The position numbers and the translations under genes are program-made. This document shows, in pieces, positions 1 through 9,126 of a DNA stretch of 64,000 nt (its first letter is position 1; the number at the start of each line of letters is the position of its first letter). Under the pieces are notes generated by a model. That model did not search any database. It saw only the letters and a list, made by a program, of their open reading frames with translations, and was not told the DNA's origin. Origin of the DNA: Jiangella mangrovi (GTDB lineage: Bacteria; Actinomycetota; Actinomycetes; Jiangellales; Jiangellaceae); contig NZ_JACHMM010000001.1 of assembly GCF_014204975.1 (NCBI RefSeq), forward strand, positions 1,736,001-1,800,000. The letters run 5' to 3'.

Positions 1-942
1 CCGGCGCCGCCCGACGACGAGGTCGAGGTCCTCGAGCACGACCAGCGCGGGCGAGAGCCGGGTGAGCTCCTCGTACACCGCCTCGATGGAGTCGACGATG
101 GTGCGGGCGTCGCAGAACACGACCGTGACCTCGCCGGCCAGCTCGGCCGCGAGCACCCGGCAGAGCGCCGACTTGCCCGTGCCCGGCGCGCCGAACAGCA
201 GCAGCCCGCGGTTGGTGCCCAGGCCCAGCTCTTCGAGCAGGGCACGACGGCGGAACAGCCCGGCGACGTTGAGGTCGATCTCGGCCCACACCGCCGCCGG
301 CACGATGACGCCGTCGCGCGTCGCCTCGGGCACCGGGACCGTGCCGACCTGGAAGCCGCTGTGGTCGGCGCGGACCTGCAGGCAACGGCCCTTGAAGTAG
401 TTGCGCGGGCCGCGGCCGCGCTCGACCACGCTGTGGAGATACGCCTCGGCCGCCTCGACGTCGCCCGCGCGGGCGTGCACGATCAGCTCCTTGGACGACC
501 ACCGCGCGTCGATGGCCACGACCAGCGGCGCCGTCGCGTCGAGCGTTCCCGCCGCGAACGCCGCGACCAGCGACGTCGGCACCGTCTCGACGGCGTCGGC
601 GAGCTGGAGGCGGTCCCAGCGAGGGCTCTCGTCGCTCTCGAGTCCGGCGAGGGCGAACGGCGGGTGTGCGCGCAGGTCCTCGGCGAGCACCCGGGCCACC
701 AGCGGCGCGGTGAACGGGCCGAGCTGCTCGCGGACGGCGACGACTCCGGCGCCGTCGGCGCTCGTGGTGCCGCTCAGCACGCGGCGGGCGAACTCGTCGT
801 GGTCCTCGGCCGCACGCAGCGGCAGCGTCGCGTCCAGCACGTGCGCCAGCCACGACAGCGTGTCCCTGACGCTCGCCGGCATGCGCCGGGTCGCGTCGTC
901 GATGCGCCTCACGTCATCGGTCGGTTCCTGCTCGGCGTCCAT
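1..942 (-). CDS. AAA family ATPase, C-terminus outside window
   Basis: The ORF starts at an ATG at 942, preceded by a strong GGAGGTGAAG ribosome site, and stays open to the window edge, so only the first 314 residues are visible. Residues about 1-215 are an unrecognised N-terminal region. An AAA core follows, with a Walker A motif GAPGTGKS near residue 259 and a Walker B-like strand ALVVLEDLDL near residue 303. The spacing resembles CbxX/SpoVK or proteasomal-ATPase-type AAA proteins, which remodel protein complexes. The sensor and arginine-finger region is missing, so the subfamily cannot be fixed. It is divergent from the gene at 1168. The ATPase call is firm; the function is unknown. Confidence 0.85.
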   Translation of the reverse strand, partial: MDAEQEPTDDVRRIDDATRRMPASVRDTLSWLAHVLDATLPLRAAEDHDEFARRVLSGTTSADGAGVVAVREQLGPFTAPLVARVLAEDLRAHPPFALAGLESDESPRWDRLQLADAVETVPTSLVAAFAAGTLDATAPLVVAIDARWSSKELIVHARAGDVEAAEAYLHSVVERGRGPRNYFKGRCLQVRADHSGFQVGTVPVPEATRDGVIVPAAVWAEIDLNVAGLFRRRALLEELGLGTNRGLLLFGAPGTGKSALCRVLAAELAGEVTVVFCDARTIVDSIEAVYEELTRLSPALVVLEDLDLVVGRRR

Positions 943-1167
943 CGCCTTCACCTCCCTGGGCGTTGAAGCGCACCACCTCCTGCCGCGGGCTCCCCCATGG
1001 AGCCGCTGGTCGTTGCGGGGCCGGATGCCATGGTTCGACGATACGGGCGGCCTCCGACAGAACTCCATCGGATTTCCGCGCGCGGGGACGCGGCGCGTGC
1101 GGGCCGCGGAACAGGACGACCGTTAGCGTCGGACCGGAGGTTCGAGCATCTGCGTCGAGGAGTGACC

Positions 1168-1773
1168 ATGCACCGAAGCACCGGAATCCGGCACCTGCGC
1201 ACCACGCTCGAGCTCTGTGATCGGACGGCTCAGCGGGCCGAGGAGGGTCGCGTGCTGGTGGCGGCCTACGCGTTCGGCCAGATCCTGGAAGACGCCGGCG
1301 ACCTCGACGTCGTGCAGGTTGCGATCGTCCTCGACCTACCCGCAGCACAACTGACCTGGGGCGCCCAGCCCGCGGCGTGCCGATGGCTCCGCTACGTCCT
1401 GGATCTCGGCAGGAACCCGGTGTCGGCTCGGTGGCGACCGGCGGCCTGGCCGGTGTGGAATCACAGGATCCAGCGTCCGCTGCGGCTCTGGTCGGCCGCC
1501 GACGGCATCGACTCGGCGGCACTCGACGCTCTGTCGCGGGGGAAGGCAGAGTCTTTCCGGCTGCCGAGCCCTCCGCACGAAGAGCGGGCCGAGCAGTATC
1601 GGCTCGAGCTGACCGCCTGTCGCGATCACCTGCGTACCGTCCGCGACCACTACTGGGACCGCGACTGGCGACGTGAACACCACGGTGACGGTGACTACCC
1701 CGATCAGCAGCTGTGGAGTGCGACGGATGGCTACCTGGAGATGGTTGACGTCGTCCACAGCCTCGCCGACTAG
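1168..1773 (+). CDS. Conserved actinobacterial hypothetical protein (DUF7711-like)
   Basis: This 201-residue protein has no signal peptide or membrane segment. I chose the ATG at 1168 because a GAGGAGTG site lies just upstream; the same frame is open back to 997. The stretch around residues 30-60 (AYAFGQILE, then DLDVVQVAIVLDLP) has a nucleotidyltransferase-like feel. It is followed by a Trp-rich motif (WPVWNHRIQRPLRLWS) and a C-terminal YWDRDWRREHHG segment. From memory this matches the DUF7711 type of actinobacterial proteins, whose function is unknown. The assignment is by pattern only. It sits alone between the divergent AAA ATPase and the first WYL pair. Confidence 0.7.
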   Translation: MHRSTGIRHLRTTLELCDRTAQRAEEGRVLVAAYAFGQILEDAGDLDVVQVAIVLDLPAAQLTWGAQPAACRWLRYVLDLGRNPVSARWRPAAWPVWNHRIQRPLRLWSAADGIDSAALDALSRGKAESFRLPSPPHEERAEQYRLELTACRDHLRTVRDHYWDRDWRREHHGDGDYPDQQLWSATDGYLEMVDVVHSLAD

Positions 1774-1954
1774 CCTCGGAAGGCGAGGAGCAGCTACACG
1801 AGCCCGCCGCGAACCGTACGGGTCGGTCCACGGACGAACTCCCTGCCGGGTTGCGCGGCGAGCGGCCGGCGACGAGCGTTGCGTCGCCTGCCACGTTCCG
1901 TCCGGGGTGGCGCCTAGGCTGCGGCTCGACCCCGTCGGGCGGCGAAGGGCATGC

Positions 1955-2914
1955 ATGCCAGGAGGACGTGACCAGCTCGGTCCGCTGGAGCGGCTGACCC
2001 GGCTGCTGCTGGTGCTCGAGTCCGCCGAGCCGGCCGGGCTGCCCGCCGCGCGGCTGGTCGCCGTCGGCCGGTACGGCGCCGACTCCGCCTACGACGCGCA
2101 GCGCCAGCTCGCCCGCGACGTCACCGCGCTCACGGCCATCGGCTGGGACATCCGCAACGTCGCCGGGCCGGGCGTCGACGCCGTCTACCGATTGCACGCG
2201 CGCGACACCCGGCTGCGAGTCGAGCTGGCGCCGGAGCACCAGGTCGAGCTGGTCCGGGCGGCGCTCGTCGCCGGCGACGCCGGGTTCCGCGACCGGCTCG
2301 GCGACCTGCCGGAGCCGGGTTCCGACGAGGCCGGCCTCGTCCGCTCGGGGACGCCCGCCTCCGCCGCACCGGACCCGCTCACCGAGGCCGCCTACGCCGT
2401 CGAGCGGCGCTGCCTCATCCATTTCACCTACAAGGGGCGCCCGCGCGTGGTGCGCCCGCAACTGGTCCGCCCCGGCGCGTCGGGCTGGTACCTGTACGGC
2501 CACGAGATCGGGTCGGCCGACACCAAGTGGTTCGTCACCGACCGCATGTCCGACGTGTCGCTCGACCCACCCGGCACCGTCGGCCCGCTCCGCGACGTCA
2601 CGGCCGACCAGCTCAACCCCATCACGTGGAACCGCGACCCGCGCGTCGACGTCACCGTCGAGACCACGGCCGAGCACGAGCCGCAGGTCGCGACCATGCT
2701 GGGCACGCCGTCGGCTCGCAACGTTGTCTTTGGAGACGGCGACGACGACGACGGCGTGCGGCTGACCGTGCCGGTCACCAATCGCGCGGCGTTCCGGGCC
2801 CGCCTCTACGAGCTCGGCCGCCGAGCCCGTGTCGTCGCGCCGCCCGAGGTCGTCGCCGAGATCGTCGCCGAGCTGCGCCGGTTCGTCGGCCCGACCGCTC
2901 CGGAACGACGGTGA
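1955..2914 (+). CDS. WYL-domain transcriptional regulator (PafB-like member of pair 1)
   Basis: This 319-residue protein has an N-terminal winged helix (about residues 1-65), a linker and a WYL domain (about 140-215, including the WYLYGHE core and a TDRMSDV segment). A C-terminal WCX-like extension follows. The start at 1955 is chosen because its paralog at 9843 begins with nearly the same residues (GGRDQLGPLERxTR). The family comprises DNA-binding regulators whose WYL domain senses a ligand or nucleic acid; PafB/PafC pairs activate DNA-damage genes. It is followed 19 bp later by a second WYL gene, so the two probably act as a heterodimer. Whether these are true PafBC orthologs is uncertain. 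Confidence 0.85.
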   Translation: MPGGRDQLGPLERLTRLLLVLESAEPAGLPAARLVAVGRYGADSAYDAQRQLARDVTALTAIGWDIRNVAGPGVDAVYRLHARDTRLRVELAPEHQVELVRAALVAGDAGFRDRLGDLPEPGSDEAGLVRSGTPASAAPDPLTEAAYAVERRCLIHFTYKGRPRVVRPQLVRPGASGWYLYGHEIGSADTKWFVTDRMSDVSLDPPGTVGPLRDVTADQLNPITWNRDPRVDVTVETTAEHEPQVATMLGTPSARNVVFGDGDDDDGVRLTVPVTNRAAFRARLYELGRRARVVAPPEVVAEIVAELRRFVGPTAPERR

Positions 2915-2933
2915 TCCCCATGGTGAGCCCGGC

Positions 2934-3929
2934 ATGAGCACGCCGCAGTACGTCCGCCGGTTCGACCGCGTCACCCGGGCGCTCAATGAGCTGTCCCTGC
3001 ACGCCGGCGGCCTGCCCATCGCGGCCCTCGCCGAGCAGCTGGGGACCGACGCCGCGACGCTTCGGGCGGAGCTGCGCGCCTACTTCCGCGCCGACGTCGA
3101 CCCCGCCTTCAGCCCGAACGCGATCCGGCAGACCAGCATCCGCTTCCACGACGCCGACGGCGCCGACGTCGAGCCGACGGACGCGGAGTTCGTGTCTGCC
3201 TCGCCGCGGCCCACCGAGGAGATCGGCGCCGACTACGTCACCGTCGGCGAACTGGCCCGCATCTACCGCGCGGGACAGGACCTGCTCGCGGTGGAGCCCG
3301 GGAACTCCGCTCTGGAGGGCGCCCTCAACGCGCTGACGGCGACCGTGCTGGCCGGCCTCGGGACCGGTGTGTCCGGCCGGACCGCCTGGCTGGGCGACCT
3401 CGTGGCGTCCGTCGGCGACGCCCTGCGCTCGCGGCGGCGGATGTCGCTCACCTACGCCCGGGCCTGGCAGCCCGGCGTCCGCACCCACGTCGTCGAGCCG
3501 TACCGCCTGGTCAAGACCCGCCGTGGCTGGGAGCTCGACGCCGGCTTCGTCGAGGACGGCGCCTTCGACGGGCGGGTCGGCACCTTCCTGCTGTCGGGCG
3601 TGCGATCGGCGACGGTGCTGGCGGCCGGCTTCGACCGCCCCGCCAACGCGGACGACCTGATCGCCGCCAACCGCCGCACCGCCGCCGTCGACCTCGTCAC
3701 CCCTCAGGACAGCCGCTGGGTGGTCGACCGCTTCTCCGAGTCCGTCGAGGTGCTGGGCGCCGACGAGGACATGATCCGCATGCGGGCCCACCTCCTGCCC
3801 CCGGTCGAGCAGCGGCTCGGGCTGCTGCTCCTCGTCGCTGGGCCGGACACCTGGGTCAACTCCCCGACGGGGCTCAGGGACGCCGGCACCGATCTCGCCC
3901 GCGACCTCCTCGCCCACTACACGGACTGA
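2934..3929 (+). CDS. WYL-domain transcriptional regulator (PafC-like member of pair 1)
   Basis: This 331-residue protein begins at the ATG at 2934 (MSTPQYVRRFDRV), with an N-terminal helix-turn-helix-like region at about 10-60. The WYL-type core lies at about 155-225, where the canonical W-Y-L is degenerate (RRGWELDAGFVED). A C-terminal WCX-like domain follows (PQDSRWVVDRFSESVEVLG near 265). It lies 19 bp after its partner at 1955 and is surely co-transcribed. The end overlaps the convergent Nudix gene by 13 bp. Its closest relative in the window is the gene at 10758, so the two pairs arose by duplication or repeated acquisition. Confidence 0.82.
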   Translation: MSTPQYVRRFDRVTRALNELSLHAGGLPIAALAEQLGTDAATLRAELRAYFRADVDPAFSPNAIRQTSIRFHDADGADVEPTDAEFVSASPRPTEEIGADYVTVGELARIYRAGQDLLAVEPGNSALEGALNALTATVLAGLGTGVSGRTAWLGDLVASVGDALRSRRRMSLTYARAWQPGVRTHVVEPYRLVKTRRGWELDAGFVEDGAFDGRVGTFLLSGVRSATVLAAGFDRPANADDLIAANRRTAAVDLVTPQDSRWVVDRFSESVEVLGADEDMIRMRAHLLPPVEQRLGLLLLVAGPDTWVNSPTGLRDAGTDLARDLLAHYTD

Positions 3930-4333
3930 CTCCGAGCCAGTTGTTGCGCGAGCGGCACCAGCTCGGGCGGCCGCAGGTCGATCGTGTGCAGCAGGTCGAC
4001 GGGGACGTGGTCGACGAGGTGGCCGGCGGTGAGCTCGGGGCCGCAGCGCAACGACGGGTCCATCGTCAGCAGCTGGGCGAGGAAGACGTGCTGGCGAGTC
4101 GGGTGCTCAGTGGTCGGCTCGACGACGTGGACCCGGCCGAGCACCTGCGCCGTCGCGCCGAGCTCCTCCATGAGCTCTCGGTGCAGCGCCGCCTCGAGCG
4201 AGTCGTCCGACGGCTCGAGCTTGCCGCCCGGTGTCGTCCAGTACGGCCCCCGTCCCGGCCGCACCCGTTTGATCAGCACCAGCCGGCCGCCGTCGTCGAA
4301 GAGGAGGGCCCGGGCCGATCGCACCGCCGTCAT
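3917..4333 (-). CDS. NUDIX hydrolase
   Basis: This 138-residue protein starts at the ATG at 4333. Nudix enzymes hydrolyse nucleoside diphosphates linked to another moiety, using a metal held by the Nudix box. The box is visible as GGKLEPSDDSLEAALHRELM followed by EELGA at about residues 38-62; it keeps the REL-x-EE-x-G core. There is one extra residue between the leading glycine and the RE pair, and Asp replaces the first Glu. The substrate cannot be inferred. The 3' end overlaps the WYL gene ending at 3929, and the start is 40 bp from the divergent OGG-fold gene at 4373. Confidence 0.88.
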   Translation of the reverse strand: MTAVRSARALLFDDGGRLVLIKRVRPGRGPYWTTPGGKLEPSDDSLEAALHRELMEELGATAQVLGRVHVVEPTTEHPTRQHVFLAQLLTMDPSLRCGPELTAGHLVDHVPVDLLHTIDLRPPELVPLAQQLARSQSV

Positions 4334-4372
4334 GATCACGATCCTGTCAGTGCCTCCGCCTACGTTGAGCCC

Positions 4373-5122
4373 ATGAGCATGCCGCCGCCGGTGTTGCGCG
4401 ACCTTCTCGACCGGTACGCCGGCGTCGAGCAGAAGCCCGTGCGCATCCGGCCCAGCACGTGGCAGAACGCCCTCATCCGCGTCCCTGAGTCGCTCGAGGT
4501 GACGTCGCTGCTGACGCACCGGCGCTTCACCCGCGCCGTTCCGGGGTCGAAGACGCACGACCGCACCATCGGCCGCGACGGCGTGCGCGCGGCCTGCGCC
4601 GCCCTCAACGTCGACGACACCAAGGAGGTGCTCCGGACGTTCGTGCTGGTCATGGCGTGGGGCTCCGGGCTGGTGGGCGGCCGCAACCAGGCCAACACCG
4701 CGAAGGCCGTCCTCGACCCCGGTCGAGCGTTCCGCGTGCTCAGCGACTCCGCCAAGGTCCTGCGCCACGCCGCCGGCTTCCACGACGGCGCGCTGGAAGA
4801 GGTGCACCGCTGGTGGTCGCTCCCAGGCGTCGGGCAGTCGTTCGCGAGCAAGTGGTGGGCCTTCGCCGGCCACACCGCCGGGCGCGAGTGGCAGCCGCTC
4901 ATCCTCGACAGCCGGGTCTACGCCACGCTCAACGACACCCTGCGCATCGGCGGGACCACCCGGCTGGCCGGCTCGCGCCGCCGGGCCGACCGCTACCGCG
5001 CCTACGTCGAGACCGTCCACCGCTGGGCGCTCGAGTTCCAGATGTCCGGCCTCGACATCGACGCCGAGCGCATCGAGTTCGTGCTGTTCCACCACAACGG
5101 AGGCGCCCCACCCAGCCGCTGA
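4373..5122 (+). CDS. HhH-GPD/OGG-fold protein, copy 1
   Basis: This 249-residue protein has no signal or membrane segment. Around residues 145-185 it carries SLPGVGQSFASKWWAFAG followed by a conserved ILDSRVYATL. LPGVG is the hairpin of helix-hairpin-helix DNA glycosylases, and the Asp in LDSRV sits where OGG1-type enzymes carry the catalytic Asp (PVDVHV). The RRADRYRAYVE segment resembles the last helix of that fold. This matches the poorly studied actinobacterial 8-oxoguanine-glycosylase-OGG-fold family. Activity is unproven, because the Lys of the K-x-G...D pair is not clearly in place. A tandem paralog follows 71 bp later. An alternative start is the ATG at 4379. Confidence 0.7.
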   Translation: MSMPPPVLRDLLDRYAGVEQKPVRIRPSTWQNALIRVPESLEVTSLLTHRRFTRAVPGSKTHDRTIGRDGVRAACAALNVDDTKEVLRTFVLVMAWGSGLVGGRNQANTAKAVLDPGRAFRVLSDSAKVLRHAAGFHDGALEEVHRWWSLPGVGQSFASKWWAFAGHTAGREWQPLILDSRVYATLNDTLRIGGTTRLAGSRRRADRYRAYVETVHRWALEFQMSGLDIDAERIEFVLFHHNGGAPPSR

Positions 5123-5193
5123 ATTCGGAGGCCATCATTCGGCGCCAGGCGTAATGTCCTGATTGCACACATCCGCGGCCCACGGGGGACGCC

Positions 5194-5961
5194 ATGGCGC
5201 GCATCGTCAGCACCGCGCTGCCCGCCGCCCTTCCGGCGCTCATCGACAAGTATCGCGACGTCCAGCCGAGGCCGGTGCGGTTCCGGCCGGCGACGTGGAA
5301 GGGCGTGCTCTACCACGCGCCGGCCGGGCTCGACATCACAGCGTTGCTGCGCAGCCGGCAGTACACCGCGCCGCTCGCGGAGTCGAAGGCCAAGGACCGC
5401 ACCGTCACGCTCGCCGACGTGCGGGCGGCCTGCCGGGCCATGGACGTCGCCGACGAGCGCGAGGTGCTGCAGGCGTTCGTCCTGACCATGGCCTGGGCGT
5501 CGGAAGGCGCGGCGGCCAACCCGACGCTGCGGGCGACGGCGCGAGCCCTCACCGATCCCGGCCGCGCGCACCGGATCCTGAGCGACGCCGTCCGCACGCT
5601 CCGGTCGGCCCAGAGCATCCAGGACGGGAGCCTCGAGGCCGCCCACCGGGCGTGGACGCTGCGTGGCGTCGGCCAGTCGCAGGCGAGCCGGTGGTGGGCC
5701 TGCGCGGGCTACGTCGCCGGCCGCACCTGGCAGCCGCTGGTCCTCGACGACCGGGTGTACGCGACGTTGAACAGAACTCTCATGATCGGCGGGACGACCC
5801 GGCTGGCGAGCTCGCGGCGCCGCGCGGACCGCTACCGCGCCTACGTCGAGGCGATCCACCGCTGGGCCGTTGAGCTGCGGCTCGAGGGCCGCGACGCCGA
5901 CGCCGAGCGCATCGCGTTCGTGCTCGGCCGGCACGACGGCGGAGCGGTCCCGACACCCTGA
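5194..5961 (+). CDS. HhH-GPD/OGG-fold protein, copy 2
   Basis: This 255-residue protein is collinear with the gene at 4373 over its whole length. Shared blocks include the opening DKYRDVQxRPVRFRPxTWK, the middle VLQAFVLTMAW, and the C-terminal VYATLNxTLxIGGTTRLA then SRRRADRYRAYVE. The hairpin here is LRGVGQSQASRWWACAG, so the Pro of LPGVG is replaced and the following Lys (SKWW) is Arg. The putative catalytic Asp is kept in VLDDRVYATL. The start ATG at 5194 follows a GGGGGA-type ribosome site. The two copies probably arose by tandem duplication and diverged, and one may have lost catalysis. The function remains unknown. Confidence 0.68.
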   Translation: MARIVSTALPAALPALIDKYRDVQPRPVRFRPATWKGVLYHAPAGLDITALLRSRQYTAPLAESKAKDRTVTLADVRAACRAMDVADEREVLQAFVLTMAWASEGAAANPTLRATARALTDPGRAHRILSDAVRTLRSAQSIQDGSLEAAHRAWTLRGVGQSQASRWWACAGYVAGRTWQPLVLDDRVYATLNRTLMIGGTTRLASSRRRADRYRAYVEAIHRWAVELRLEGRDADAERIAFVLGRHDGGAVPTP

Positions 5962-6117
5962 CGAGGTCACTGGAAGCCATCTTTCCGATCGTTCGCCTGA
6001 CCCGGACGGGGATCTGCGCAATCATGGTCAAATACCGCAACGGCGCGGGAGGTTCCGCGGGGTAGGTCGCCAGCTGTCGACGTCGAACCCGGCACATCGT
6101 GGTGAGGAAGGACAGAC

Positions 6118-7944
6118 GTGACGACACACCCTGCTCTCGACGACGAGCAGCAGCGGCTCGACCGCTCGTATGCCCTTCTCGGTGACGACGCGCCGGACCG
6201 GCCGCTGATCTTCGGCCGGGTCGACGACGCCGGCGGCTCACGTTACGTGGGTCGCATCGAGGTCCGCGACGACGCCGGCGACTCCGTCGTCATCGCCTGG
6301 CACTCGCCCAAGGCCGGCGCGTTCTACCAGGCCTGCGCCACCGACCCGGCCGGCGTCACGCTCAAGCGCGTCGTGACCGTCAGCGGCCGCCAGGTCATCG
6401 CCGTCCACGACGAGATCGCCGACGGAGTCCCCGCCGACGTCAGCCCCGACCGCGACCAGCGCCCCGTCGTCGGCAAGGTCGTCGTCGCCGCGCTCGAGCA
6501 GTTCCGCACCGGGACCATCGCTGAGGCCACGGCCACCCTCCGGCCCGAGCAGTACCGCATCGTCCGCGAGCCGGCCGACGGCGTCCTGGTCGTCCGCGGC
6601 GGGCCCGGCACCGGCAAGACCATCACCGCGCTGCACCGCGCCGCATGGCTGGCCACCAACGACGACGGCGTCCGCTCGGCCGGGCTGCTGGTCGTGGTGC
6701 CGACCCCGGCGCTGCGCAGCTACATCGGCGACGCCCTGCCGTGCCTCGGCGTCGACGCGGTCACGGCCGACATCGCGTCGCTGTACGCCGGCCCGGCGCG
6801 CCGGCGCGGCCGCGACACGAAGGCCGAGGCCGCACGGGTCAAGGGCTCCGCCGTCATGGCCATGGTGCTGCGCCGCCTGGTCGAGTCGATCGACGACCCT
6901 GCCGGGCCCGGCACTCCCGAAGGCCTGCTGCGCGACCTCTACGCCGACCCTGCCCTGCTCGAGCGCCTGGCCGACGACCTCCTCAAGGTGGGCCAGCGCG
7001 ACGTCCTGTACCGCGAGCCGGCCGCGTCCGCCGACGACGAGCCGTGGACCGTCGACGACCTCGTGCTGCTCGACGAGCTGTCGTACCTGCTGGGCCGGGC
7101 GCCGCGGCGCTATGGGCACGCCGTCGTCGACGAAGCACAGAACCTGTCGCCCATGCAGGCGCGCGCCATCGCCCGCCGCTGCCGCGACGTCACGCTCGTC
7201 GGCGATCTCGAGTGCTCCACCGGACCCGGCAAGCACGACACCTGGAGCGAGCTGACCAGCTACTTCGCGTCCGAGGCTCGCGAGGCGACGCTGAGCCTCG
7301 GCTACCGCGTCCCACGCCCGGTCGTCGAGCTGTCGCGCCGGCAGCTGGCCGACGGCGGCACGCTCGACCTCGCACAGTCCTTGCGCGACGGCCTCGGCAC
7401 CCCGCTCGTCCGCCGGGTCGACCCCGGCGACGCCGTCGCGGTGGCGATCTCCGCGGGCGAAGCGGCGGCCGGGACGGGGTTCAAGGTCGGCGTCGTCGTG
7501 GCACCGGCGCGCTACGACGAGGTCCTGCGCTACTGCAGCGCGGCCGGCATCAAGGCCGGCGACGGCCGCGACGGCGACCTCGGCCAACCGGTCACGCTGC
7601 TCCCCGCCGACCAGGTCAGCGGGCTCGAGTTCGACGCCGTGGCGCTGGTCGAGCCGGCCGAGATCGGCGACGGCACCGAGCTCGGCCGGCGGCTGCTGTA
7701 CGTCGCCATGACCCGCTGCACGCAGTCGCTCGCGGTCTTCCACTCCGCACCCCTGCCGGCCGGCATGGAGCATCTCGAGGGCCCGGCGCCGTCACGCGAG
7801 CCCGAGGTGGAGCACCGGCCCAAGCCGGCCCGCACCCAGGACCTCGTCGACCTGTTCGAACTCCTCCGCGACGACGACCGCATGCTCGTCGAGGTCCTCA
7901 TCCGGCGCCTCGTCCGCGACTCCCTCGAGCGCGACGACGACTGA
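6118..7944 (+). CDS. HelD-like UvrD-family ATPase, short form
   Basis: The GTG start at 6118 has a GAGGAAGGAC site upstream; the product is 608 residues. The N-terminal part reads like HelD (RNA polymerase recycling motor), with YVGRIEVRDDAGDS, then AWHSPKAGAFYQA and a VVTVSGRQV segment. Superfamily 1 motifs follow: Walker A GGPGTGKT at 161-168, Walker B with VVDEAQNLSP near 340, GLEFD near 505, and a C-terminal LLYVAMTRC. Typical HelD is about 750 residues and opens with a long coiled-coil arm that enters the polymerase secondary channel. Here only about 30 residues precede the HelD-like region, so the arm is missing. It lies 45 bp upstream of the probable toxin gene and may share its transcript. 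Confidence 0.82.
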   Translation: MTTHPALDDEQQRLDRSYALLGDDAPDRPLIFGRVDDAGGSRYVGRIEVRDDAGDSVVIAWHSPKAGAFYQACATDPAGVTLKRVVTVSGRQVIAVHDEIADGVPADVSPDRDQRPVVGKVVVAALEQFRTGTIAEATATLRPEQYRIVREPADGVLVVRGGPGTGKTITALHRAAWLATNDDGVRSAGLLVVVPTPALRSYIGDALPCLGVDAVTADIASLYAGPARRRGRDTKAEAARVKGSAVMAMVLRRLVESIDDPAGPGTPEGLLRDLYADPALLERLADDLLKVGQRDVLYREPAASADDEPWTVDDLVLLDELSYLLGRAPRRYGHAVVDEAQNLSPMQARAIARRCRDVTLVGDLECSTGPGKHDTWSELTSYFASEAREATLSLGYRVPRPVVELSRRQLADGGTLDLAQSLRDGLGTPLVRRVDPGDAVAVAISAGEAAAGTGFKVGVVVAPARYDEVLRYCSAAGIKAGDGRDGDLGQPVTLLPADQVSGLEFDAVALVEPAEIGDGTELGRRLLYVAMTRCTQSLAVFHSAPLPAGMEHLEGPAPSREPEVEHRPKPARTQDLVDLFELLRDDDRMLVEVLIRRLVRDSLERDDD

Positions 7945-7989
7945 GCCGATCCGCTGCATTGACGCAAGGCGTCGGTTATCGTCGGACCC

Positions 7990-9126
7990 GTGGCGCTGCC
8001 GAGCTCGACCGACCGCGGTGAGCTGCGATCGGCCGTCGAAGGCCTGCTGCGCACCTGTGTGGAAGTGGAACGCGGCACGGCCGACATGGTGGCGCGGATC
8101 GAGCAGCGGGTGCGCCGGGTGACGGGCGAGCTCGCGGCGGTCCGGCTGCCGGCGCACGTCATCGACGTGGCCGCCCTCGCCCAGGAGGTCGACGGCGTCG
8201 GGCGCGGGCTGGGCGGCGATCTCGACGGCCTGCTGGCCGAGGCGCGGCAGCCGTACGTGACGCAGATCCACGCCCTGCTCGCGCTGCTGGCGCCGCTGCA
8301 CGGCCTCGGGCCCGTCGCGCCGCTCACCCCCGTCGCCCCGGCCACGAGCCTCGACGGATTGTTCCCCGACGGGTTCGCCCGCGAGTACGTGGCCGACCTG
8401 CTCGCCGGCGTCCACCGCGGCGCCACCCTTACCCGCGACGACGCCACCGGCGTCGCGACGGTCCTCCAGCGCGACGCCGACGAGGCGATCGCCGCCTCCC
8501 GAGCTGGCTTCACCGACGACCATCGGTCAGGCGGCGTCGAGTTGCTCGCCGCCGACGAGTGCCACGCGGTCGAGCAGCACGGGCCGCAGATCCCCGACCA
8601 GGCCCAGCTGGCGCGGCTGCTCTGGCTCAAGGACCCCACCGGCGAGTGGCCGTGGCACGTCGACCCGTCGGGAGCTGTCGTCACAGAGCACTGGTCCGGC
8701 CCGGCGACCGGCGGCTTCACCTCCCCCGAGGCGATGGCGAAGCCGCTACAAGCACTGTTGGAGCACGCACGTACCGCCGCCGGCGGCCTGGACGCGTATC
8801 TCACCGACAACACGGACGACGAGACCAAGGTCGCGCTGCACATCTCAGCCGAGCAGGCCGATCTGAGAGCCGGCGACGCCTTCGGGTACCGGGCCGCCGG
8901 CGCCGGCACCAAGACGACGAGACGTGATTGGCTCGCCGCGCGAAAGTACGCCATGCGCCGGGGCCACGGGCAGGTCTATGGCGTGCCCGACGACCCGATC
9001 GCCAGCGGCGACGATCCGGGAGCGACGATCATCTTGACGAGAACGGGGAACGGGTGGCGGCTGACCACCTGCTATCCGGTGGACCGGCAGAGACCCTCGA
9101 CCATACGCCTGGAGGACTTCGGATGA
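7990..9126 (+). CDS. Probable polymorphic toxin with C-terminal RNase A-like (CdiA-CT type) domain
   Basis: This 378-residue protein has a GTG start at 7990. Residues 1-105 are predicted helical, then come a Pro/Val linker (108-120) and a second helical part. The last 155 residues (about 220-372) follow the layout of bacterial RNase A-like contact-inhibition toxins. An early His lies in WHVDPSGAVVTEHW (223). A GGFTSPEAMAKPLQALLEHA helix is followed by a DAYL turn, a KVALHI strand and an AFGYRA segment. The terminal ATIILTRTGNGWRLTTCYPV strand carries the T-x-Y signature (360-362). Family toxins cut tRNA or other RNA. No secretion signal is visible. The gene ends in an ATGA overlap with the next, as in toxin-immunity pairs. 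Confidence 0.6.
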   Translation: MALPSSTDRGELRSAVEGLLRTCVEVERGTADMVARIEQRVRRVTGELAAVRLPAHVIDVAALAQEVDGVGRGLGGDLDGLLAEARQPYVTQIHALLALLAPLHGLGPVAPLTPVAPATSLDGLFPDGFAREYVADLLAGVHRGATLTRDDATGVATVLQRDADEAIAASRAGFTDDHRSGGVELLAADECHAVEQHGPQIPDQAQLARLLWLKDPTGEWPWHVDPSGAVVTEHWSGPATGGFTSPEAMAKPLQALLEHARTAAGGLDAYLTDNTDDETKVALHISAEQADLRAGDAFGYRAAGAGTKTTRRDWLAARKYAMRRGHGQVYGVPDDPIASGDDPGATIILTRTGNGWRLTTCYPVDRQRPSTIRLEDFG

